27,219 bases of DNA, taken from contig JAEYVE010000184.1 of NCBI GenBank assembly GCA_023432025.1, positions 1 through 27,219 on the forward strand, in the 5' to 3' direction. Of this stretch, positions 1-7,548 are shown piece after piece (positions within the stretch are counted from its first letter, which is position 1; every line of letters starts with the position of its first letter). A program made the position numbers and the translations under genes. The notes beneath the pieces are model-generated. The model saw only the letters and a program-made list of their open reading frames with translations. It did no database searches and was not told the origin of the DNA. The DNA comes from Pseudomonadota bacterium (GTDB lineage: Bacteria; Myxococcota_A; Polyangia; Polyangiales; Polyangiaceae).

Positions 1-57
1 GTGCGGAGCCCAAGGTCTCTCGAGAAGCGCCGACGGCAGTCGTCGCCCGTCGATTGA
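1..57 (+). CDS. 3' end of an upstream gene (partial)
   Basis: Frame 1 is open from the first base and ends with TGA at 55-57, leaving 18 residues rich in Arg and Ser. The TGA overlaps the TTG start of the next gene (54-56), a pattern typical of translationally coupled genes. Nothing in 18 residues identifies the product. It could also be chance open frame in GC-rich DNA. Confidence 0.4.
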   Translation: MRSPRSLEKRRRQSSPVD

Positions 58-1193
58 GCTCCTTGCCTCCCCGAAGCGCGACGATCGACCCGGCGACGCC
101 GCCCCACGGCGGAGAGCGCGACGGTGCGCTCCGCCGCAGCAGCCCTCCGCCGGCGCCCGACCGGTTGCTCGTGCAAGGGTTTCCGCCGCCGCCGCGTGTG
201 CCTGACGTGAACGTCGAAGGCATGAACGTGCCAGCTCGTACGAGGCTCCTCTTGGAAGAGGAGCTGCCGACTCGCCCGCGCCACTCGCGTCCCTTCTTCG
301 AGGGACAGGCGACGTCGATCTTCTACGAGGCGCCTCCCACTTCGCGCACGTTGACGCTGCCGGTGCAGGCGACGCCCGACGTTCTCGAGGCACTTTCGGT
401 GCGGAAGCCCTCGCGCGCTCGGAAGGTTGTCGTCTCCGCGGCCCTCTTTGCGGCCGGCGCGGCCGCATTTGCCGTCTGGTCGGGCGTGAGTGATTGGAGA
501 GAGGACAGCGTGCCTCACGGCAACACCTCGGTGCCAGCGCCGAGCCCCGTCGCGGCTACGTACGCGTCTCACGAGGCGGAGGCGCGCGCGAGCGTCGTCG
601 CACCTCCGGTGACGAGACACTCATCGAGTGAAGACGGCGCTGCGAAGCCCGGCGGTGAACCGAGCTCCGTTGGCGGCGACGCCGTGTCGCCGTCCGTGTC
701 GAAGTCGACTCCGGCGGAGGCGAGACTGGCTGCGGCGCGACCGCAGGGGGAGGTGAGCTCGGCGGTCGTTCGCCCGTCCGCGGAAGTCGCTGGAGGTCCC
801 GCTTCGAGCGCGGAAGGGCGCGCTCCGGACGCGAAGGTTGCTTCTTCTGGTGGGCGCGCGCCCGCGAGCGAGGGCGTCGGTAGCGTGGCGTCCGAAGGAC
901 AGGACGAGAGCGCGGTCATGCCAGCGCCGTTCGATACGGCCGCCGCCGTGACGGCGCTTCAAGTCTTGGCCCTTCAGGCGAGCAGCTGCCGCAAAGCCGG
1001 TGATCCGTCCGGGATGGCGCGCGTCCTGGTGACGTTTGCGCCCTCCGGCCGCGTGACGAGCTCGACCGTGGCAGGGCCGCCCTTTTCCGGCACCGCGACG
1101 GGCGGCTGCATCGCGAGTCAATTTCGCGCGGCGCGTGTTCCCGCCTTTTCGGGGCCGTTCGTGACCGTCGCCAAGACCTTCGTCGTGCAGTGA
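54..1193 (+). CDS. Single-pass membrane protein with a TonB-C/AgmX-like C-terminal domain
   Basis: The 379-residue protein starts at TTG and overlaps the upstream stop. Residues 1-123 are Pro/Arg-rich and probably cytoplasmic. One hydrophobic helix lies at about 124-144. A Pro/Ala/Ser-rich spacer follows to about 300. The last 80 residues form a compact domain with Cys in SSCRKAGDPSG, a strand LVTFAPSGRV, then GGCI and a final strand TVAKTFVV. This resembles the small TonB-C-like domains common in myxobacterial gliding and kinase-associated proteins. The lipoprotein at 6335-7423 has the same Cys...GCI layout. No clear ribosome-binding site precedes the TTG, and an in-frame ATG at 222 is an alternative start. 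Function unknown; a link between a cytoplasmic partner and the periplasm is inference. Confidence 0.75.
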   Translation: MSSLPPRSATIDPATPPHGGERDGALRRSSPPPAPDRLLVQGFPPPPRVPDVNVEGMNVPARTRLLLEEELPTRPRHSRPFFEGQATSIFYEAPPTSRTLTLPVQATPDVLEALSVRKPSRARKVVVSAALFAAGAAAFAVWSGVSDWREDSVPHGNTSVPAPSPVAATYASHEAEARASVVAPPVTRHSSSEDGAAKPGGEPSSVGGDAVSPSVSKSTPAEARLAAARPQGEVSSAVVRPSAEVAGGPASSAEGRAPDAKVASSGGRAPASEGVGSVASEGQDESAVMPAPFDTAAAVTALQVLALQASSCRKAGDPSGMARVLVTFAPSGRVTSSTVAGPPFSGTATGGCIASQFRAARVPAFSGPFVTVAKTFVVQ

Positions 1194-1243
1194 CGTCGTG
1201 GTGCAGTGACGTCGTGGTGAACAGTGACGTCGTGGCGCACTGA
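1181..1243 (+). repeat. Short degenerate tandem repeat across the stop codon
   Basis: Four adjacent units, at 1181-1193, 1194-1209, 1210-1227 and 1228-1243, follow the pattern cgtcgtggtgcagtga with small length changes (13, 16, 18 and 16 bp). The first unit contains the last codons and stop of the upstream gene. Every unit ends in TGA or a near copy (actga), so the repeat copies the stop-codon context. Confidence 0.7.
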
Positions 1244-1260
1244 GCGCTGGAGGCTTTCGA

Positions 1261-1286
1261 CGCCGGACGGCTCGGGCCGTTCGGCG
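1261..1286. terminator. Terminator-like hairpin between convergent genes
   Basis: A 10-bp stem (1261-1270 with 1277-1286) with one G/T position and a 6-base loop lies between the ends of two convergent genes. Neither side carries a T-run, so it is a stable hairpin that may limit read-through or protect 3' ends, not a classic intrinsic terminator. Confidence 0.4.
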
Positions 1287-1309
1287 TAGGGGGCGCACCG
1301 CCGACGTGA

Positions 1310-2119
1310 TCAGCGCTTGTGGTTGGAGCGCTGATCGATGGCCTCTCGTATGCGGTCGGGCTCCGTAAAGAGACGGTCGAGCCGATCCCACGTGAGATCC
1401 GCGGCGGCGCCCTGTTGTCTCCCCAGCGCGCACTGGACGTACGCCGACTCGCGGAGGAGCGGCTCGAGATCCGTGCCGAGTCGCCTTTCCCAAGTTTCTG
1501 CGTCGAGCTCTTCGCGCAACGCAGCGGCCTCGAAATCGATTGGAAAAACCGCGAGCGGCGAGGGGCACACGATGAAATTGTGAAGCTCGGCGTCACCGTG
1601 GCTCACGCCTTCGGCCTGCAAGCGAACGATTTGATCGATGGCGCTTTTCACGAACTGCCACAGTCCTGCGGCGGTCGGGAGCGGCACGTCGCGCGCCTTC
1701 CACAGGTTGCGCTCTTCGGGGCTGCTGCCGAAGGGCGAGTGTCTGTCGTAGGGCTCTCCGGGGAGGAGGCAGCTACGGAAGGAGTTGGACGAATACCCGA
1801 TGGGCGGAGGCAAGCCCAGGAGCTCCGCGGCGCGCGCTTGGCACTCGTACTCCAGCTTGGGATCGCCGTGCATGCGACCCGGGAAATACGTTTTGCGGAA
1901 ATGGAGCGGGTACGTGCCGGCGAGCGGATACCGCTCGCGGGTCTCCGTGCCTGCGATGACGAGCTCGGCTGCCATGAGCGGCAAGCTGCCCGCCATGCGC
2001 TTGGTGAGCGTTCGAACCACGAAGTCCTGCCGTGGTGCGCGTTCGAACAGGGCGCAAAGCTCGGAGGCCAGGAACACCGAGTGCTGAGGCGAGACTGCAA
2101 CCAACTGTTCTTCGCTCAT
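1310..2119 (-). CDS. Kinase-fold phosphotransferase-like protein
   Basis: The 269-residue protein starts at ATG 2119 behind GGGAAAG. It contains HGDAELHN (174-181) followed by PIDFE (193-197). This matches the catalytic loop and metal-binding Asp of small-molecule and lipopolysaccharide kinases of the protein-kinase fold (HGDxxxxN, then xDF/xDxE). Lys76 in HFRKTYFPG is a candidate ATP-binding lysine, with Glu88, Glu90 or Glu99 as possible partners. The N-terminal 60 residues match nothing I know. It lies 224 bp downstream of the rimK-like gene on the same strand. Substrate unknown: an aminoglycoside- or Kdo-kinase-like role is possible, and a pseudokinase cannot be excluded. The frame continues upstream of ATG 2119 as Arg-rich sequence that looks like a shadow of rimK. 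Confidence 0.75.
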   Translation of the reverse strand: MSEEQLVAVSPQHSVFLASELCALFERAPRQDFVVRTLTKRMAGSLPLMAAELVIAGTETRERYPLAGTYPLHFRKTYFPGRMHGDPKLEYECQARAAELLGLPPPIGYSSNSFRSCLLPGEPYDRHSPFGSSPEERNLWKARDVPLPTAAGLWQFVKSAIDQIVRLQAEGVSHGDAELHNFIVCPSPLAVFPIDFEAAALREELDAETWERRLGTDLEPLLRESAYVQCALGRQQGAAADLTWDRLDRLFTEPDRIREAIDQRSNHKR

Positions 2120-2343
2120 GCTGCTTTCCCGTATGCGACGAGCCGGCTTGGGGCGCAACGTGACTCGCCCCCGTGCGGCGGGACGCATGAAGCGGCGCCT
2201 TCGGGTCCCCACGGGTGGCGTGCCCGTGTCTCGAGGAATGCGGGGATGTTTCGTTCGAGGTGTCTGCGCGGCGCCGCCGCCCTTCGACGTAGTGCGGGAG
2301 CAACGTCCGACGTGTTGGGGCTGCCGCCCCAAGAATGGGTGGA

Positions 2344-3693
2344 CTAGCCCGCGAACGAATCGGGCATTGCATCCGAATGAGCGGCATCCGAGTGAACTGC
2401 GTCCGAATGAACGACGTCCGAATGAACGACGTCCCCGTGGGGCGCGTCGGCGTGAGGCGCGCCCGAGCGAGCGCTGTCGCCGTTGCGGGTGGAACGGCGC
2501 GAGGATGGAGCGACGTCCGGCGCGTCCGGCGTTACCTCCTCTCCTTCGGTCGTTTGCCTGCGACGCAGGACGACTTCCGCCAGATCTGCGCGTCGCCCCA
2601 GGCACAAGAGCACGTCGCCCTCGAGGACCTGCTCGCCTCCGCGTGGATTCATGAAGACTTGGCCGCCGCGCGTGATGCTCAACACCTGGATCCCTGCGTC
2701 CCGGAGGCCGCTTTCCTTCAAGGGTTGCCGCGCGAGCGCGCTGCGGCGACTCACGGGGATTTCGGCGATTTCGTAGCCGCTGCCGAGCTTCAGTCGCTGG
2801 CGCAAGTCGACCTCGGGGAAGCGCGCGTGCGCCTCCGCGTGCTCGATGATGATCCGAGCGACGTCGACGCCGGTGGCGCGTTCGATGCCCTCGAGCCCCG
2901 GTGAGGAGTTGACCTCGAGAACTTGGGGGCCCTCGTGGGTTTCCAGCATGTCGACGCCGGCGATGCCGAGGCCGAGAGCTTGGGCCGCGCGTAGGGCCGT
3001 TGCTTCGTAAGCCGCTGACAGCTGCACGGGCTCGGCTTGGCCGCCGCGGTGTAGGTTGCTCCGGAAATCGTCGCCGGTTGCTCTCCTTCGCATGGCCGCG
3101 ACGACGCGCCCGGCGACGACGAAGGCGCGAATGTCGCGGCCTTTGCTTTCGGAGACGAACTTCTGAATGAGCACGTTTTGTTTGGCGCCCTGGAGCGCGC
3201 TGATCATCGACTCCGCCGTGTGGGCGGTTTCCGCGAGAATGACGCCGTTTCCTTGGGTGCCTTCGAGGAGCTTGATGATGACCGGCGCGCCGCCGAGCCG
3301 TTCGATCGCCGGGAGGATTTCCTCCGTGCGACGCACGAAGGCCGTCGGGGCGATGCCGATGCCGTGACGACTCAAGACTTGCAGGGCGTGCAGCTTGTCA
3401 CGCGACATGGTGATGCCGCGTGACGTCGTCACCACGTAGGTGCCCATTTGTTCGAACTGGCGCACCGCGGCCGTACCGTAGAACGTGGCGGAGGCGCCGA
3501 TGCGCGGGATGACCGCGTGGAACGAGCCGAGCGGCTTGCCGCGATAGTAGAGACGCGGTCGCCCGGTCTCGAGCGAAACGCTGAGCGTGTACGTGTCGAG
3601 CACGCGCACCGTGTGACCACGCTCGAGACCTGCTTGTCGAAGGCGGCGCGTGCTGTAACAGCTGCGCTCTCGGGAGAGAATGGCGATTTTCAC
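2344..3693 (-). CDS. rimK: RimK-family alpha-L-glutamate ligase fused to a TrkA-C (RCK_C) domain
   Basis: RimK-type ATP-grasp enzymes add glutamate to a C-terminal carboxylate, classically of ribosomal protein S6, using ATP. The chosen GTG start sits 8 bases after GGGAG and gives MKIAILSRERSCYS, the usual RimK beginning; the product is 449 residues. The ATP-grasp core spans about 95-290, with APVIIKLLEGTQGNGV (136-151), the RDIRAFVV segment (186-193) and the metal-binding strand GPQVLEVNSSPGLEGIE (255-271). E. coli RimK is about 300 residues and ends near here. This protein continues with an RCK_C-like domain (about 303-376, ending GDVLLCLGRRADLAEV), then a tail of six five-residue units of HSDxx type (413-442). 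A paralogue modifying another substrate is possible. Confidence 0.88.
   Translation of the reverse strand: MKIAILSRERSCYSTRRLRQAGLERGHTVRVLDTYTLSVSLETGRPRLYYRGKPLGSFHAVIPRIGASATFYGTAAVRQFEQMGTYVVTTSRGITMSRDKLHALQVLSRHGIGIAPTAFVRRTEEILPAIERLGGAPVIIKLLEGTQGNGVILAETAHTAESMISALQGAKQNVLIQKFVSESKGRDIRAFVVAGRVVAAMRRRATGDDFRSNLHRGGQAEPVQLSAAYEATALRAAQALGLGIAGVDMLETHEGPQVLEVNSSPGLEGIERATGVDVARIIIEHAEAHARFPEVDLRQRLKLGSGYEIAEIPVSRRSALARQPLKESGLRDAGIQVLSITRGGQVFMNPRGGEQVLEGDVLLCLGRRADLAEVVLRRRQTTEGEEVTPDAPDVAPSSRRSTRNGDSARSGAPHADAPHGDVVHSDVVHSDAVHSDAAHSDAMPDSFAG
2369..2458 (-). repeat. 15-bp tandem repeat encoding the HSDxx tail of the RimK-like protein
   Basis: Six 15-bp units starting at 2369, 2384, 2399, 2414, 2429 and 2444 share the core cgtccgaatgaac. 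The best pair (2399 and 2414) differ at one base. Read on the minus strand they give the pentapeptides PHADA, PHGDV, VHSDV, VHSDA, VHSDA and AHSDA. The two units farthest from the protein's C-terminus have diverged most. Copy number is likely to vary between strains. Confidence 0.85.
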
Positions 3694-4028
3694 CGATGTG
3701 ACTCCCGCGTCGTTCGAGCGTTCGAAGTGGCGACGACAGCGACCCCGTCGCGCTCGCCCCACGTCCCCAAGCTTGTACCATTCGCGCGTGACGTGTTCGA
3801 GACGTCAGCGTTGGGTCGGAATCCTTGGCCCAAAAATGGTCGCGCGATTGAACCAACAGCCGAAGAACGTCAGCGAACGCGTGAGGGTATTTACTTTCGG
3901 GCCGCTCGGGGCGCGCGCTTCATACTTCTCGGGGGCTTTTCCCGGAAGCCCCCTGCGCCGTAAAAGGCGGGGCCGGCTTTTGGAGCGCCGTGATGCGCGC
4001 GGGGGTGTTCGTGCGCTAGACGGAGTGC
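3694..4028. other. Divergent intergenic region rimK / selO
   Basis: These 335 bp separate the start codons of rimK (minus) and selO (plus), so both promoters should lie here. No convincing -35/-10 pair is visible. Two structures stand out. One is a dyad TGACGT-N7-ACGTCA at 3789-3807, about 100 bp upstream of the rimK start. The other is a perfect 8-bp hairpin GGGGGCTT/AAGCCCCC at 3931-3953 with a 7-base loop and no T-run. No small gene with a good ribosome-binding site was found. Confidence 0.6.
3789..3807. promoter_or_regulatory. Inverted repeat TGACGT-N7-ACGTCA, possible operator
   Basis: Two perfect 6-bp arms with a 7-bp spacer lie in the rimK/selO divergent region, with centre-to-centre spacing near one helical turn, as expected for a dimeric regulator. 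No matching regulator is evident in the window. Assignment rests on symmetry and position only. Confidence 0.3.
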
Positions 4029-5459
4029 ATGGCGCTCTCGCCCCACTACGTACCGGATCCGCGCTTCGCATCGCTCGGGACAACCTTTTTCGATGAGGTG
4101 CGCCCCGCGCGTTTTCCAGATGCTCGCCTCCGTTTCGAAAACCGAGCTTGGGCCGAGCGGGTTGGTTTGGGAGAGCTCGAGCCCAGTGAGTGGGAGCGGC
4201 ACTTCGCGCGCTTCGAACCTCTGCCGGACAACCTCCCCACGCCGTTGGCGCTTCGCTACCACGGCCACCAGTTCGACACGTACAATCCACACCTGGGCGA
4301 CGGTCGCGGGTTTCTGTTCGCCCAGCTCCGTGACGACTCGGGGCGCTTGCTCGATCTCGGGACGAAAGGGAGCGGCACGACTCCGTACTCACGTGGTGGC
4401 GACGGCCGCTTGACGCTCAAGGGCGGAATACGCGAGGTGCTCGCGACGGAAATGCTCGAGACGCTGGGCGTCTACACGTCGAAGAGCTTCAGCTTGTTCG
4501 AGACCGGGGAGTCTTTGATGCGCGGCGACGAGCCCTCGCCGACGCGCTCGTCCGTGCTGGTGCGTCTCGGTCACAGCCACGTACGCATCGGTAGCTTTCA
4601 GCGCTTGCTCTACGAGGGAAACCGCGAAGGTGTAGCGGCGCTCTTGGATTACAGCGTGGAGCATTTGATGCCGGAGCTCTCGAGCCATCGACTCAGGCCG
4701 GTCGCGTTCTTGCGAGAGGTCTCTGCGCGCTCCGCGCGCTTGTGCGCGAGCTGGCTCGTGGCTGGCTTCGTGCACGGCGTGTTGAACAGCGACAACATGG
4801 TCGTGACGGGGGAGAGCTTCGACTACGGGCCCTATCGTTTCCTGCCTCACTACGATTCGGACTTCGTGGCTGCGTACTTCGATCGTGGCGGTTTGTACGC
4901 GTTCGGGCGGCAGCCGCGCGCCGTGTTTCGCAACGTAGCGCGCCTCGCGCAGTGCTTGGCGCTGCTCGATCCAGCACAAGCTTGGGATCACGCGGTGGAG
5001 GGGTTCGTCGACGAGCTGCGCGCTGCGCGCGCCGAGGCGCTGGTGGCGCGTCTCGGGCTCTTGCCCGAAGAGCCGGACTTGGACCACGTGCTGGCGGAGG
5101 CGGTGTGGGATTTCTTGGGAGCGACCCGCCTTGGCTATGATGCGTTCTTCTTCGATTGGTGGGGCGGCCCGGCGAGCAGCGCGCGCGCCCTCGAGGGCCC
5201 GCGGGGAGCGGCGTACCTCACGACCACGTTCGCGCCGCTCCGGCGGCTGCTCGAGGCGAGGCGCCCCGCGCGACCGGAAGCTCTTGGCCTCGAGTACTTC
5301 GGGCGCGCGGAGCCGTGCAGCCTGCTCATCGACGAAATCGAAGCCATCTGGGAGCGGATCGCGTCGGCCGATGATTTCAGCGCGTTCGAGGCCAAGGTGC
5401 GCGACATTCGCGAGGCGCGGGTGGCTCTCGGCCTCGCGTTGCCCAAGACGGCGCCTTAG
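4029..5459 (+). CDS. selO: SelO/YdiU-family protein adenylyltransferase (pseudokinase fold)
   Basis: SelO uses an inverted ATP-binding mode of the kinase fold to transfer AMP to protein Ser, Thr or Tyr; E. coli YdiU is also reported to UMPylate. The 476-residue length is normal. Diagnostic blocks are YHGHQF (77-82), LGDGRG (89-94), DLGTKGSGTTPYSRGGDGRL (109-128), LKGGIREVLATEML (130-143), FETGE (157-161), VLVRLGHSHVRIGSF (176-190), and the catalytic HGVLNSDNMVVTGESFDYGPY (249-269). The residues after the first HGHQF (DTYNPH) differ from the common FGxWAGQ form, so this is a divergent subgroup. It ends ...LPKTAP without the C-terminal selenocysteine of some eukaryotic and bacterial SelO. The GGAG before the ATG is close (3 bases). 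The DUF434 gene follows 72 bp downstream. Confidence 0.93.
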   Translation: MALSPHYVPDPRFASLGTTFFDEVRPARFPDARLRFENRAWAERVGLGELEPSEWERHFARFEPLPDNLPTPLALRYHGHQFDTYNPHLGDGRGFLFAQLRDDSGRLLDLGTKGSGTTPYSRGGDGRLTLKGGIREVLATEMLETLGVYTSKSFSLFETGESLMRGDEPSPTRSSVLVRLGHSHVRIGSFQRLLYEGNREGVAALLDYSVEHLMPELSSHRLRPVAFLREVSARSARLCASWLVAGFVHGVLNSDNMVVTGESFDYGPYRFLPHYDSDFVAAYFDRGGLYAFGRQPRAVFRNVARLAQCLALLDPAQAWDHAVEGFVDELRAARAEALVARLGLLPEEPDLDHVLAEAVWDFLGATRLGYDAFFFDWWGGPASSARALEGPRGAAYLTTTFAPLRRLLEARRPARPEALGLEYFGRAEPCSLLIDEIEAIWERIASADDFSAFEAKVRDIREARVALGLALPKTAP

Positions 5460-5531
5460 CGAGAGCGGCCGCTTTCGGTCGTGAGGAAGAGCTCGGGCGC
5501 GCGCGTGCTTCGGGCGCGGTAGGATGGAGCA

Positions 5532-6275
5532 GTGCCGGACTCTCGCACGCATCGCTCGTCGGCTCCCGAGGACGCCGCCCTGTTTGGTCCAAGCGTGCTG
5601 CCGACACTACGCGAAGCGACCTGGCACCTGGGGTGGCTCTGGGGGCACGGGTACGCCGAGCGGGCCAGCGTCGCGCTGGTCGGAGATCGCTTTCGTTTGG
5701 TCTCGCGTCAAAGGGACGCGATTCGTCGCTGCGCTTGCTCCGACGCACAGCGTGAGGCGAGAGCCGCGAAATTGCTGTCACTCCCCGAGCTGCGTGGAAG
5801 GGAGCTCGCCATCGACGGCTTCAACGTGCTCATCACCGTCGAGTCCGCGCTCGGCGGTGGCGTGGTGCTCGGCGCGCGGGACGGTTGCTTTCGGGACTTG
5901 GCGAACCTGCGTGGCACGTGGCGTCGGGTCATGGAGACGCTGACGGCCATCGAGATCGTCGGCGAGGTGTTGGCATTGCTCGGCCCCACGCAGGTCGTTT
6001 GGTACTTGGACCGAGGTGTGTCCAACTCCGGGCGCCTGCGGGGGTTCCTCGAGCGCGTTGCCGCTGAGCGCCGGTACGCTTGGGTGGCGCACTTGTCGGA
6101 CCGTGTGGATCGCGAGCTTCGCGCCACGCGCGCCGTCGTAGCGAGTGCCGATAGCGGCGTGATCGACGCGTGCGGCGCTTGGGTGAACCTCGCGCGCCAC
6201 GTCGTGTGCGAACGTGTCCCCAGCGCGTGGATGGTGGATCTTTCTTCGCGGACCTTGCCGGCGGGGCGAGACTAA
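5532..6275 (+). CDS. DUF434 domain-containing protein (PIN-like C-terminal region)
   Basis: The 247-residue protein starts at GTG with AGGA seven bases upstream. The N-terminal third (LREATWHLGWLWGHGYAERA, then LVGDRFRLVSRQRDAIRRC) is the DUF434 signature. The C-terminal part has AIDGFNVLITVESALGGGVV, RDGCFRDLAN, VVWYLDRGVSNSGRLRGFL and VVASADSGVIDAC, matching the PIN-like DUF5616 region with conserved acidic positions (IDGFN, YLD, SADS, ID). Such acidic clusters suggest a metal-dependent nuclease fold, but I know of no demonstrated activity. It lies downstream of selO in the same orientation and shares the terminator at 6284-6310 with the convergent lipoprotein gene. Confidence 0.82.
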   Translation: MPDSRTHRSSAPEDAALFGPSVLPTLREATWHLGWLWGHGYAERASVALVGDRFRLVSRQRDAIRRCACSDAQREARAAKLLSLPELRGRELAIDGFNVLITVESALGGGVVLGARDGCFRDLANLRGTWRRVMETLTAIEIVGEVLALLGPTQVVWYLDRGVSNSGRLRGFLERVAAERRYAWVAHLSDRVDRELRATRAVVASADSGVIDACGAWVNLARHVVCERVPSAWMVDLSSRTLPAGRD

Positions 6276-6310
6276 GAAGAATAGGGCCAGGCGCTGCGAG
6301 CGCCCGGCCC
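6271..6310 (-). terminator. Intrinsic terminator for the minus-strand lipoprotein gene
   Basis: The stem pairs 6284-6288 plus 6290-6295 with 6299-6304 plus 6306-6310: 11 G/C-rich pairs with one bulged or mismatched position and a 3-base loop. On the minus strand it is followed by TATTCTTCTTAGT, a U-rich tract. It lies between convergent stops at 6275 (plus) and 6335 (minus). On the plus strand there is no T-run, so it mainly serves the minus gene. Confidence 0.7.
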
Positions 6311-6334
6311 CACCCTGCGCGGTATCTCGGTCGA

Positions 6335-7423
6335 TCAGGGAACGGGCAGCGGCGTCACGAGCACGGGCTGGGGAGCGCCTTGTGCAGGTGCAGGTTTCGC
6401 TCCTGTCGGCGAAGACGCCGGCTTCTTCTTGGATTTGGCCGGCGCTTCTACCGCGTCGGGGGCAGGCTCCGGCGCGCGCACCAGGTGCACGATCGTTTCG
6501 GGGCCAGGCGAGAACGCCTGGCTCGGGAGCGCCGCCCGGATGCAGCCCTCGGCAGGGGAGCCTGCGAGCTCGTCGCGGAGCGAGAGCGTGGCCAAACCTG
6601 CCGTATCGACCGTGACGGACACGACGACTTGGGGCGCGCCAGCGCAGCTCGTCACCTCTTTACTTGCGGAGTCCAGCCACGCGCGGACCTCCTTGGAAAG
6701 CTCGGAAGGTGGAGGTGGTTCGGCGGCGCGCTTCGCGGCAGCCTCCGCTTCGGCTCGCGCAACTTCCGGATCGATCGGGCGACTGACGGGCACGATGGCC
6801 CGTACGCCGACGGCCAGCTGAAAAACCTCGCCCAACCGTGCCCGCAGCGGGGCCAAGTCCGAAGCGCCGCGTAGCCCAACTAGGCAACCCTGGTTGGGGG
6901 ACACGGCGATGCCGCCGTTTTTTGCGACAGAAATGGTGGCCACGCCGTCGGGTCCCAGACACTGGCCAAGCGCCGCGTCGAACTCGGGCGAAAAATCGGT
7001 GTAAAGTCGTGACAAGTCGCTCACCGCCTGGACTTGGCCCGGCTTCAGCGCTTTCGCCGACGCGACCTTCTTTGCGAACTGGTCCCAAGTGCCGGCCGCG
7101 ATGTCCGTCGAAACGAAGGCGTCCCGTTGAGGCTGGGGAACCTCTTGGAGCGTGCGCACTCGCTCGAGCAACGCCGGGTCCAGGTTGGCCGAGTTCTGCG
7201 GCGTGCAGCTGGCCCCGGTGCGCTTGTCCGCGCAGACGAAGAGATTCTCTCCGCACGCTGCGAGCCAGGTGCCTTTGGACCTGTCGTAGTTGAAGACGCC
7301 GAGGCGCTCGGCTGCGCAATTCGTACCTGCCTGGGTCGCGGTCGCGACCGACGCGTTCGACGGCGCACACGCGACGAGGAGGCACGCTGGGGCAAGGACG
7401 CGAACGATGGACGAAAAAAACAT
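6335..7423 (-). CDS. Lipoprotein with a TonB-C-like domain, function unknown
   Basis: The 362-residue product has a short signal peptide ending in lipobox LVAC (Cys19), so it should be lipidated and exported. Residues 30-75 hold five Cys (36, 57, 64, 73 plus the lipid Cys) around NYDRSKGTWLAACGENLFVC, suggesting disulphides. The middle has no recognised domain. Residues 225-245 are Ala/Glu/Pro-rich and helical. Residues 246-316 repeat the SC...VVVSVTVDTAGLATLSL...EGCI...AFSPG layout of the membrane protein at 54-1193, a TonB-C/AgmX-like fold. The tail (325-362) is Lys/Pro/Ala-rich. No Shine-Dalgarno is visible: the ATG sits directly at the base of a terminator hairpin, so expression may be leaderless or attenuated. 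Confidence 0.8.
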   Translation of the reverse strand: MFFSSIVRVLAPACLLVACAPSNASVATATQAGTNCAAERLGVFNYDRSKGTWLAACGENLFVCADKRTGASCTPQNSANLDPALLERVRTLQEVPQPQRDAFVSTDIAAGTWDQFAKKVASAKALKPGQVQAVSDLSRLYTDFSPEFDAALGQCLGPDGVATISVAKNGGIAVSPNQGCLVGLRGASDLAPLRARLGEVFQLAVGVRAIVPVSRPIDPEVARAEAEAAAKRAAEPPPPSELSKEVRAWLDSASKEVTSCAGAPQVVVSVTVDTAGLATLSLRDELAGSPAEGCIRAALPSQAFSPGPETIVHLVRAPEPAPDAVEAPAKSKKKPASSPTGAKPAPAQGAPQPVLVTPLPVP

Positions 7424-7452
7424 GGGCCGGAGCCTGCGATAGGCTCCGACCC
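7414..7452 (-). terminator. Terminator hairpin overlapping the lipoprotein start codon
   Basis: In minus-strand RNA an 11-bp stem (7442-7452 with 7424-7434, one G.U pair) with a 7-base loop is followed at once by the AUG of the lipoprotein gene (7423-7421) and then seven U (7420-7414), which encode the two Phe after Met. It has all the parts of an intrinsic terminator and should end transcripts from the HTH gene upstream. It also lies in the initiation region of the lipoprotein gene. Confidence 0.65.
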
Positions 7453-7548
7453 CTAGTCAATCGTCGCGAACGAAGCGTGAGTGTTGCTCGATTTCCTCAA
7501 CGGGCTGCGGCGCGCGGCGCTCCGCGCACGCAACCTACGCCAGGTCGC

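Noticed and set aside
1319..2347. 342-codon plus-strand frame opposite the kinase-fold gene
   Set aside because: It has no domain signs, while the minus strand has HGDxxxxN, DFE and a ribosome-binding site at its start.
3931..3953. Perfect 8-bp hairpin before selO as an intrinsic terminator
   Set aside because: Neither side has a T-run, and it lies between two divergent starts where no transcript is expected to end.
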